From: a virus
Strand: one strand, 5' to 3'
Virus record (IMG/VR): IMGVR_UViG_3300020215_000148
Span: 1-21,694 of that record
Length of the DNA: 21,694 nt
Of this stretch, positions 7,690-14,682 are shown piece after piece. The position numbers and the translations under genes are program-made. Each line of letters opens with the position of its first letter. Position 1 is the stretch's first letter. Below the pieces are notes generated by a model. It was not told the DNA's origin and did not search any database. It saw only the letters and a list, made by a program, of their open reading frames with translations.

Positions 7690-8358
7690 TTAGATGCTAT
7701 CGCCTAGATAGTTATCTAGTGCTTTAGCTCGCTCTTCTTGGGTAGCCTGATTAGTTTCAACCACCACCACTTTTTTGCCTTTGGGCTTACGTGCTTCTAC
7801 TGGTCTACTATCAGCAACTATCTGATTAGTTTCCGTGTTGATTACTACCTGATAGGCCTCAGGGTCATCATGGTAATCTTCAACTATAAGCTCAGGGCCA
7901 GTGCAAGCTTTTAATCCATCACCCAAGAATCTCAGCCAGTCAGCCCGGCGTCTGAGCTTCTCTTCTTCCTGGATACAGGCTACGATTATTTCCTTAGCAC
8001 TGTAGTTACCCTCTTGCTTTTTACGCACCAGTTCCTGGAATGGCTTCTTAGCGACAGGCATCAGAGGCTGGCGAATAGTATCAAGATACTTTTTAATGGT
8101 AGCCGGGTCCTTTACCTTAGCAGGTAGATAATGCCGGCCTGTCACGAGAACACCCTCAGATATACATTTCTGGATCTGCTGAGCTTCTTCATAAGTCAGG
8201 CCTGTAGGAACCTGCTTACACCAGCCTTTAACATTCCAGACAACTTTATGTTGACGGGTCTCTTCATTCATACCTATACCAAGGTATGGAGCTTTCTTTT
8301 GGTTCAGGGAAAGCACTTCACCTGCAAAATTGTTAATGATTCCTAGTTTGTCAGTCAT
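7690..8358 (-). CDS. Hypothetical head-region protein (222 aa)
   Basis: I do not recognise the family. The product has 222 residues. The N-terminal 100 are mixed, the middle (about 105-150) is helical and charged (EEEKLRRRADWLRFLGDG), and a basic stretch (ARKPKGKKVVVVE) lies near 186-198. No catalytic motif or membrane segment is seen. It follows the major capsid gene after an 80-base spacer holding a hairpin, and has its own AAGGA site nine bases before the ATG. Position suggests a head-completion or connector role. Confidence 0.7.
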   Translation of the reverse strand: MTDKLGIINNFAGEVLSLNQKKAPYLGIGMNEETRQHKVVWNVKGWCKQVPTGLTYEEAQQIQKCISEGVLVTGRHYLPAKVKDPATIKKYLDTIRQPLMPVAKKPFQELVRKKQEGNYSAKEIIVACIQEEEKLRRRADWLRFLGDGLKACTGPELIVEDYHDDPEAYQVVINTETNQIVADSRPVEARKPKGKKVVVVETNQATQEERAKALDNYLGDSI

Positions 8359-8379
8359 AATTCAGTCCTTCGAAGGAGA

Positions 8380-8415
8380 AATAGCCCCTGAGGCTTGGTG
8401 TCCTCAGAGGCTATT
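8380..8415 (-). terminator. Stem-loop after the major capsid gene (possible partial terminator)
   Basis: Arms 8402-8415 and 8380-8393 pair over 14 positions, one of them G-U in the minus-strand RNA, around an 8-base loop. Only a short ATTTCT run follows, so termination would be inefficient. It probably reduces expression downstream of the capsid gene or protects the 3' end of the capsid message. The downstream gene has its own ribosome site. Confidence 0.6.
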
Positions 8416-8437
8416 ATGTTTCAGTCTACCTCAACTA

Positions 8438-9829
8438 TTAGCTATAGTTGTTATTGAAGAACGCTGACGTCACGCTGTCGTCACCCGTTAGTCCAGGTAC
8501 GAAATCACCAGTCGTGTAGCTAACCTGTAGGTTATGAGTAAAGTCAACCGTCTTACCGAGGAACACGCCCTTGATTAGTCCAGTGCCTTGACCATTGTTA
8601 ACCGTACCAAGACCATAACGCTCGCGCAGCTTAGTCTTTAGGATGTCTCTTGCGGGATCATCCCAGGTCTCAGTCATTACTTCTTCTTCTACAACCAGCA
8701 CACCCAGCTCGTTTGTGTTGCACAGAACCATGTCAGTGACGTTTTGTACCGCGTCATATGGCATGTAAGGTGTAACTACGATTCTGAATGCGTATGGGAA
8801 GATCGTCGGCATGTTAGTCATCGTCGTCGCAAGGTTCTGCGGGGACGTTACAGTGCTGTTCTGTAGCAGACCTTGCATGCCTGAGTTCTTCCACTGAGAA
8901 GCATTACCAGGCGAACCTTGGTGCATGTTCCACATTGCTGAACCATTCCAGAAGCCGAAGATCCGCTGTAGACCTTCGTCAGCGAACATCTGCCAAGCAA
9001 ATGGGTTCATGAGTAGAGTATCGGGCATGAACCCGCGCTCAATCATCTCCGCATATGCCTTGAAGAAGTCGTTCATGGTGATACCACCGTTGTACGTGCC
9101 ACCATAGCCCCGGCCACTTGTGCTTGGGTATGATGCTGACGTGTTATCGAACAGAGTGTTGGTGCCACCAGCATTCGTTAGAATCATGCTGGCGACCTTC
9201 TGCTCCTTCCAACGGATTAGAGCGCGGCCTGCCGCACGTAGGGTCATCGACATCACATCGTACAGAGAGTGCTTGATCGTCTCTTCTGAGAACTTGACCG
9301 CCACACCGCTCTTACCGATCTGTGCCACGACCTGACCTGCGAAGTCTAGGCTGCGTTCCGGGTATTCACCACCCTCTGGGATGTCAGCCGCTGTGATAGC
9401 ACCGACTGCCGGGAAGGTTAGTTGGGTACCGTGCTGATACGCAATGCGTTGAAGCAGCGGTGTCAGAACGATATTAGGTTCTAGTGCTTCCTTAACGACT
9501 TCACTTACAACCCGTGGGATCAGAAGTGGGTGGTCATTCGAGAAAGAGTCACGCATCACTTTCGTGTGCTTCGCGTCGATTTCACATAGGTCCTTGTAGG
9601 TTACGCGACCACGCTTTAGACCTGGGATTCTACCATCGTTCTTCCAGAGGTCGTAGGTCTTCTTGAGAACCTTACGGTCCTTTATAATAACCTCACGAAC
9701 ATTCTCGTCAACGTCAGACAGATCCGGGCCGTCTTCTTTGTCTTTCAGAGCCTTGATATCATCGCGCAGAGCTACGATATAGCTTGCTTGATCGGCATCA
9801 AATGCTTCTGATATTTGCTTTTGTGTCAT
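8438..9829 (-). CDS. Major capsid protein (HK97 fold)
   Basis: The protein has 463 residues. It forms the icosahedral shell. After a helical, charged N-terminal arm (residues 1 to about 100) comes a typical HK97-fold body: NIVLTPLLQRIAYQHGTQLTFP at about 119-140, GGEYPERSLDF with the following strand at about 153-180 (E-loop region), the long spine helix near 183-215, and a C-terminal A/P-domain pattern with VVTPYMPYDA and VVEEEVMTETWDDPARD. AAGGAG lies 10-12 bases before the ATG. Upstream are the protease-scaffold and a putative decoration protein, the usual head-gene order. Confidence 0.88.
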   Translation of the reverse strand: MTQKQISEAFDADQASYIVALRDDIKALKDKEDGPDLSDVDENVREVIIKDRKVLKKTYDLWKNDGRIPGLKRGRVTYKDLCEIDAKHTKVMRDSFSNDHPLLIPRVVSEVVKEALEPNIVLTPLLQRIAYQHGTQLTFPAVGAITAADIPEGGEYPERSLDFAGQVVAQIGKSGVAVKFSEETIKHSLYDVMSMTLRAAGRALIRWKEQKVASMILTNAGGTNTLFDNTSASYPSTSGRGYGGTYNGGITMNDFFKAYAEMIERGFMPDTLLMNPFAWQMFADEGLQRIFGFWNGSAMWNMHQGSPGNASQWKNSGMQGLLQNSTVTSPQNLATTMTNMPTIFPYAFRIVVTPYMPYDAVQNVTDMVLCNTNELGVLVVEEEVMTETWDDPARDILKTKLRERYGLGTVNNGQGTGLIKGVFLGKTVDFTHNLQVSYTTGDFVPGLTGDDSVTSAFFNNNYS

Positions 9830-9850
9830 TGTAGTATATGCTCCTTAAGA

Positions 9851-10717
9851 TTACAGGCGGACCAGGATCGTAAGGGCGTGGTAGCCACCAGACGAATCCG
9901 GTGCAGCATCCAGTAGCCAAGTAGGTACACCCTTCGTACCAGTGCCAGAAACACCTAGACCAGGAACAGTGTTAACTCTTTCCAGGCCTTTGAACTCTGC
10001 CTTACCAGCAGTAGTTAGGGTATATGTGGTGTCATCTTTTAGTTTGCCTGTAGTTACTGTACCGTCAGCAAACGTAATATTTGAGTAGCAACGACCTACG
10101 ACGAACCGAAGTCCTTCAGTCGTACCATCCCATGCTTGCAGTCTACCCATAAGAGTATCAACTGATGTAATCGTGCTAGTACGGCCCCACTTGTTGGCTG
10201 TCTTGCAGATTTGAACCAGCTGACCGGGCTGGATAGTTTGCTCTGCAGAAGTGATCGCAGGAATCTGGATCAGATAGTCGGTTAGAATACCGACGTTCTC
10301 ATTACGCTTATAATTAACAAACGTATTCTGCAGCATGAAAGAATAAATTCTATTGTAAACAACACCCAGCGGTGGAACAGGACCGTTTGTAATCGCTGTA
10401 GCTGTACCGCTATAGGTAACTACCGGGAAGCCCCAAGTGCTGTCATCTGATCCATAGCACATGTGGATACCGAGGTTACCGGTGTTAGTGTGAGCAGGGA
10501 AGATCTTACCTGATGCAAGACCACCAGAAGCGATACCAACAAAGGTACCTGGCATGATTACTATCGGGTCGTGGTGATTTTCATCTACCACAACCGGCGC
10601 TAGCCCAGTCCATGCTTCCATAGGAACGGCCGATGCTTGAGGTCTGACCCCCTCCATTAGTTCGCGGTATTGTACGGTGTCAACACCATAACCGCGCGGA
10701 GTACGAAAAGTTGCCAT
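9851..10717 (-). CDS. Putative capsid decoration or head structural protein
   Basis: The protein has 288 residues, is almost entirely beta-rich and low in charge, with many Gly/Thr/Val. It starts MATFRTPRGYGVDTVQYREL. A motif PIVIMPGTFVGIASGG at about 51-66 and later IPAITSAEQTIQPGQLVQI resemble small-barrel decoration modules that cap the capsid surface. It lies between the protease-scaffold and the major capsid gene, where decoration proteins are commonly encoded. TAGGAG upstream at good spacing indicates strong translation. No enzyme motif is seen. The function is inferred from context and composition. Confidence 0.65.
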   Translation of the reverse strand: MATFRTPRGYGVDTVQYRELMEGVRPQASAVPMEAWTGLAPVVVDENHHDPIVIMPGTFVGIASGGLASGKIFPAHTNTGNLGIHMCYGSDDSTWGFPVVTYSGTATAITNGPVPPLGVVYNRIYSFMLQNTFVNYKRNENVGILTDYLIQIPAITSAEQTIQPGQLVQICKTANKWGRTSTITSVDTLMGRLQAWDGTTEGLRFVVGRCYSNITFADGTVTTGKLKDDTTYTLTTAGKAEFKGLERVNTVPGLGVSGTGTKGVPTWLLDAAPDSSGGYHALTILVRL

Positions 10718-10753
10718 TGTATATTATCTCCTACGAGAAAGACAATTTAGGGG

Positions 10754-11431
10754 TTAAGAACCAAAATACGCGTTGATTGCTTTTTCATCAGAATCAACAA
10801 TACCAGGCTCTGGCTTGTCAGCTAGTGGGGTATTAGATACCAAAGGTGCCGGCTTCTTGTCCGCGACAACAGTCGCAACAGGCTTAATACCCAAGCTGGC
10901 ACGATATGACACTAGCTCTGGAGCCAGGTCTGACATTGAATCCTTCAGAGAGTCAATCGATCGACTTGCATACTCAGTTACCTTCGCGTTGAAGGTTTCC
11001 ATATCCACTATACCAGCCACGGATGGCTTGCGAAGGACAATGCTGTTACTAACTAGACTAAAAGCTTGAGCCGTCTTTAGATCAGCCAGTAGGGCTGTCT
11101 CACTTAGGCGTAGCTTGTCTAGTTGTTCATCACGTTCCTTAATAGTGGCTTTGAGTCGATCAGTTTCAGCCTTGAGCGAGTCGCTCAAAGCTTTTGCTTC
11201 TGCTAGAGACTTGGTTAGTGCTTCTATTGAAGCAACTAGAGCCGCATCACTAACAACTGCTTTACCCGCACCGTGGGTCTTCGCCGGGTCAGCATCCGGG
11301 GCTACGACGCCTTCCTTTTGCTTCTTCTCAGCATCAGCCTGGTCAGGCTTGCTACTACCATCGCTGGCCACGTCAGTAGTAGTGGTCTTCTTTTCTGCCG
11401 CTAGTTCAGCGTCAGTTTTTGTTTGTGTCAT
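10754..11431 (-). CDS. Nested scaffold protein from an internal start (predicted)
   Basis: Met294 of the protease-scaffold is encoded at 11431-11429, in frame, with GAGG at 11443-11440 eight bases upstream. Translation from here would give 225 residues: exactly the linker, coiled coil and C-terminus without the protease. Lambda C/Nu3 is the established precedent for an in-frame internal start producing free scaffold. The site sits precisely at the boundary between protease and linker, which supports it. Expression of the short form is an inference. Confidence 0.5.
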   Translation of the reverse strand: MTQTKTDAELAAEKKTTTTDVASDGSSKPDQADAEKKQKEGVVAPDADPAKTHGAGKAVVSDAALVASIEALTKSLAEAKALSDSLKAETDRLKATIKERDEQLDKLRLSETALLADLKTAQAFSLVSNSIVLRKPSVAGIVDMETFNAKVTEYASRSIDSLKDSMSDLAPELVSYRASLGIKPVATVVADKKPAPLVSNTPLADKPEPGIVDSDEKAINAYFGS

Positions 11432-12310
11432 GCTATCATCCTCATTAGCTAATGATTGTAATTTTGAAGGGTTGAATACTGGGCTGACTGCTACAATTGT
11501 CTTACCGGTAAGTTTCTTTCGATCTTTCGCAGTCACCTTATTCTTGATAGCATTGGCCATCAAGTGTACTTCATTTTCACCATCAGACAACACCATGTTT
11601 TCTACATTAGCTCCAGATGTATCCATACAGGACATCTTATAGCTATCTTCGTTGTCTAGAGTGACCTCTTTTATTTCTGCCTCTATGTCACCTGGGATAT
11701 TAACTACAGAGCATTCCTTATAGGAAAGCTTACCGGTGATACCATAGCACTTATAAAGGCTATCACTTCCTTCAATCTTATATTCTTTACCGGGCGTGTG
11801 TTCGCACTCAGAATCCCAGTCGCCCATGTTGTCGCCACAGATGCTGCAGAGCATGACATCACAGTGTTGGCGGGTTGAGACGTTCTTATATCTACCATCA
11901 AGGAACTTATCGATAGAATCGGCGTCCATTATATTGACACCAAGACGAATAAATCCTGAGCCTTGGCCATCGCCAGGATTCAGGAAGTCATTCTCAAAAT
12001 CGTATCCTTGTTTGATTTGGATATAGTCTGCTGAGGCTACCCGACCAATCGGATCCTGTTCATCATTATGAAACTTTAGGATTGGCTTAGGACTCGGCTT
12101 CATGAAGGTATCGGTTCCAGCCTTCATATACTTGCCCGGATAGACCCTCATATTGGTCAGCCTACCAGAGTGCGTGGCATCAATAGTGGCACGCAGTAAA
12201 GGCTTCTTATTGGAAGCTTTCATATCTCCAATAAGACTTTGGGCATCAGCCATAATAGGCTTGAACCGAAGGTCAAGATAATCCGTTATCTCGATTATTC
12301 TTTTGCCCAT
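10754..12310 (-). CDS. Capsid maturation protease fused to scaffold
   Basis: The protein has 518 residues. The N-terminal part (about 35-215) is a herpesvirus/HK97-type prohead protease: KPILKFHNDEQDPIGRV with the likely catalytic His81, and YKNVSTRQH with the likely nucleophile Ser145, followed by KECSVVNIPGD (a conserved [EC]-S-x-V-x-x-P pattern). A zinc-knuckle-like insert C155-x2-C158-x10-C169-x-H171 sits after the serine. Residues about 295-350 are a low-complexity linker. About 355-415 is a strong coiled coil (ALTKSLAEAKALSDSLKAE and on), as expected of a scaffold. The protease would cut scaffold and capsid arms after prohead assembly. AAGGA lies 11 bases before the ATG. The start overlaps the upstream 57-residue gene by 38 bases. 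Confidence 0.85.
   Translation of the reverse strand: MGKRIIEITDYLDLRFKPIMADAQSLIGDMKASNKKPLLRATIDATHSGRLTNMRVYPGKYMKAGTDTFMKPSPKPILKFHNDEQDPIGRVASADYIQIKQGYDFENDFLNPGDGQGSGFIRLGVNIMDADSIDKFLDGRYKNVSTRQHCDVMLCSICGDNMGDWDSECEHTPGKEYKIEGSDSLYKCYGITGKLSYKECSVVNIPGDIEAEIKEVTLDNEDSYKMSCMDTSGANVENMVLSDGENEVHLMANAIKNKVTAKDRKKLTGKTIVAVSPVFNPSKLQSLANEDDSMTQTKTDAELAAEKKTTTTDVASDGSSKPDQADAEKKQKEGVVAPDADPAKTHGAGKAVVSDAALVASIEALTKSLAEAKALSDSLKAETDRLKATIKERDEQLDKLRLSETALLADLKTAQAFSLVSNSIVLRKPSVAGIVDMETFNAKVTEYASRSIDSLKDSMSDLAPELVSYRASLGIKPVATVVADKKPAPLVSNTPLADKPEPGIVDSDEKAINAYFGS
11440..11443 (-). promoter_or_regulatory. Internal ribosome binding site for the nested scaffold
   Basis: GAGG on the minus strand (GAGGATGATAGC before the ATG) lies eight bases from the internal ATG at 11431. 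It is weaker than AGGAGG but properly spaced. Confidence 0.5.
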
Positions 12311-12446
12311 TCTTCTTTTCCTTGGATTTCTCTTTTTTGGCCCGCTTGAGATTCTGCCGAACTCGCTTCTCTTTTTTATATTCTTTTTCTAAATCTTCGG
12401 CTGTCTCGTCGTCCCAATCTTCTTTAGTCTCAGGTCTTTCCGTCAT
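12273..12446 (-). CDS. Small highly charged protein (57 aa)
   Basis: The start is placed at ATG 12446, four bases after the portal stop codon. A longer frame to 12530 would lie inside the portal gene. The 57-residue product begins MTERPETKEDWDDETAEDLEKE and turns strongly lysine/arginine-rich (KKEKRVRQNLKRAKKEK and on), so it is acidic then basic, probably helical. It overlaps the protease start by 38 bases and has no clear ribosome site, suggesting coupling to the portal. Charge-dipole composition resembles small assembly or nucleic-acid-binding factors. No family is recognised, and its existence is only moderately certain. Confidence 0.5.
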   Translation of the reverse strand: MTERPETKEDWDDETAEDLEKEYKKEKRVRQNLKRAKKEKSKEKKNGQKNNRDNGLS

Positions 12447-12450
12447 ATTG

Positions 12451-14682
12451 TTATTTTTCGCCAAGCCGGATCCCGAACTCACATGTACCATGAGTAGACA
12501 GGATACTTCTGTAGGCGCCATTCTTATCAATCAGGGATACCTCTATATCCCCAGTTTCTTGACAGTCATCGCAGTGCCAGCCATCTGGACTCATAATAAC
12601 TGTTGTATATCCATGGGCTCTAGCAGTCTTGGCATAGCCAAATCTATATGCTAGATCTATTTGTTTAAATGACAAGCTCTTAAGCTCGCCTTGGAGTTGA
12701 TCTATAATACTGCTGGCGACAGTAGAGAGTGGAGTGTCACTGGTTAAACCTGATAGGGCGTCATTACTATTTGTCAGTCCGATAGCTGCATCAGCCAATA
12801 CTTTGAAACTCTTCTCAATAGAGTTCTTATAGAACCGGTCCTCTGCCTTCTTAGTAATAGAAGGCATACCACTGACACTCATGTCAGTAAGGCAGTCCTT
12901 AGCTCCAATATCTATAATAGGAGCTAGCGTAACCCGCGCGTGCTCGGTAGCCGCAGTAACCCAGTTGTTGAAAATTAGAGTAAGCTCGTCAGCCTTGGTA
13001 GTAGCATCCATAGGGTCGTCGTCTTCACAGACCACACCACCCTGATGTTTTTCTACCCAGTCTAAGAATATATCCCGGGTCTCATACATGCAAGACTCTT
13101 GGATTACGGAATAGCCATCTTTGGCTAAGTCCATTGAATTCTTAGTTACCTTAGTTTTAGCAGCTTTACGTCCATGCTGATTACGAGGCCGATTCTTATT
13201 GGCAGTCTTGTTCTTAGCTGACTGAGATTTGGTTACCTTGGCTTTCTGAATAGCCTGCTCTCCAGTCATCTTGGTCAACTCTTTCTGACGCTCATGCTCT
13301 TTCTCTTGATAGAGATCGCACTTCTCGTCTTCACTGCACTCGTTCTTGCCTAGGTATTCCTTACGGAGTTCAGCATGGGTAATCGCGCCATTCATATATA
13401 GGTCGCTACCATGTGATTGCTTAGCTCTCTCTTCTTCACGATCAATCATCGTGAAGTCAAGAGTAACCATATTCTCTGTAGGCTTAACATCAAACCCGCC
13501 TTCTAGACATAGAGGCAAGAAGAGATAGTTATTAAACACGTCCGCAATTACAGCCTGGAAGTCCCGGGCTGAGTCCTGTAGCCCTTGGGATACAGTAACA
13601 GCACTAGCTTTGCTAGCTGTCTCACCACGGCCCAGGTCCACTTCTGATAGTCGTAGACCACCAAGCACACGCTTCTCAAAATATTGAAGGTATGGTTCAA
13701 TATCTAGAGTCTGCTTATCTCCACCTAGGAGAACCCCCTCAACTCTATTAGAAGTAACCAGTCCGCCCTGAGAAGACATATTGTCAACCAAGCTCTTAAC
13801 TAGATCTACTTCACTAGTGCCATCATCGAATACCTGAGGACCAATCTCATCCAATCCTACTTTAAAATGGAGTAATGGGAATGCGTGTCTTTGTCCTATG
13901 ACTTCAGCTATCTCCTCCAGACGTCGTAAAGAGCGCACATCATCAAGAGTAGGAAGTATATAGGGAGTACCAAACACAAATCCAGGCTTTTTATCAATCG
14001 TCGCCACAATGACATCATCAGCATCAAAAGTAATCTCCGTTTGATTACCTACGGCATTTGGTACACGCTGCTTCCATCTGACTGGGTGACCATAATCATT
14101 AAGGGCTACCGAAACAGAAGTAGGGTCCAGCGGGTAAAGCGCAGCGATAGGCTCTCTATCTTTACCATGCATTCTAATAGTACGACCACTAGACCGTTCT
14201 GCATCTCGTCTAACTACTAAGAAGGCAGTCCCATAAGCTACAAGGTTAGTGGTAAATTCCCTAACCATTTGTTGAGTGGTGATACCGGATATCAGAGAGA
14301 TTTCGAACAGACGGTTGTTGCAATAGTCAACCATCTCGGGATCTTCACCCTTAAGTCTAAAACCCTCTTTAAGGATTTGCTCTCTGTGTTTACGTACTGA
14401 TTGATTGATATAGGGCTCTATATCAATCGCACGACCGATCTCAGCTAAGTCGTACCCAGGGCCATAGTACGTATACCCGGTATCTTTACGATGGTCTGAG
14501 CCTACAGCAGGAGTACGATACTGTAACGGGCGGTTTAGAGTCCGTCTCCGTTCTTTTATAGCTTCCTGTATTTGGCTACTCTGTTGACGCTGTGACTCAA
14601 CAACGAGCTTGAGATCATTTAGCTGCTGCTTAAGCGCATTGACGTCATCATGTCTGAATAGCTTATATCCAAATAGACCCAT
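12451..14682 (-). CDS. Portal protein with MuF-like C-terminal domain
   Basis: The protein has 743 residues and forms the dodecameric DNA entry ring. Residues 13-45 are a coiled coil. About 80-420 is the portal body: AIDIEPYINQSVRKHREQIL, the strand GTAFLVVRRD, PLDPTSVSV, FGTPYILPTLDDVR, and SEVDLGRGETASKASA near 346-361. A lysine-rich linker (about 476-515) leads to a helical domain and then C704-x2-C707 ... H731-x2-C734. This is similar to the Cys/His ending of Mu gpF/SPP1 gp7-type head morphogenesis proteins, which are sometimes fused to portals. Its start overlaps the upstream stop (TAATG). The portal call is firm; the MuF-like call rests on the Cys/His pattern and position. Confidence 0.85.
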   Translation of the reverse strand: MGLFGYKLFRHDDVNALKQQLNDLKLVVESQRQQSSQIQEAIKERRRTLNRPLQYRTPAVGSDHRKDTGYTYYGPGYDLAEIGRAIDIEPYINQSVRKHREQILKEGFRLKGEDPEMVDYCNNRLFEISLISGITTQQMVREFTTNLVAYGTAFLVVRRDAERSSGRTIRMHGKDREPIAALYPLDPTSVSVALNDYGHPVRWKQRVPNAVGNQTEITFDADDVIVATIDKKPGFVFGTPYILPTLDDVRSLRRLEEIAEVIGQRHAFPLLHFKVGLDEIGPQVFDDGTSEVDLVKSLVDNMSSQGGLVTSNRVEGVLLGGDKQTLDIEPYLQYFEKRVLGGLRLSEVDLGRGETASKASAVTVSQGLQDSARDFQAVIADVFNNYLFLPLCLEGGFDVKPTENMVTLDFTMIDREEERAKQSHGSDLYMNGAITHAELRKEYLGKNECSEDEKCDLYQEKEHERQKELTKMTGEQAIQKAKVTKSQSAKNKTANKNRPRNQHGRKAAKTKVTKNSMDLAKDGYSVIQESCMYETRDIFLDWVEKHQGGVVCEDDDPMDATTKADELTLIFNNWVTAATEHARVTLAPIIDIGAKDCLTDMSVSGMPSITKKAEDRFYKNSIEKSFKVLADAAIGLTNSNDALSGLTSDTPLSTVASSIIDQLQGELKSLSFKQIDLAYRFGYAKTARAHGYTTVIMSPDGWHCDDCQETGDIEVSLIDKNGAYRSILSTHGTCEFGIRLGEK

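Noticed and set aside
8432-8450. Small hairpin (caacta/tagttg) at the capsid stop codon
   Set aside because: Only six AT-rich base pairs with a 7-base loop and no T run; too weak to call.
11115-11642. Plus-strand open frame of 175 codons
   Set aside because: It is the antisense shadow of the scaffold linker and coiled coil: Ser/Ala-rich by reverse complement, with no ribosome site and no neighbours on that strand.
12273-12530. Longer 85-residue version of the small charged gene
   Set aside because: The first 28 residues lie inside the portal gene and look like out-of-frame sequence. The ATG at 12446, just after the portal stop, is more sensible.
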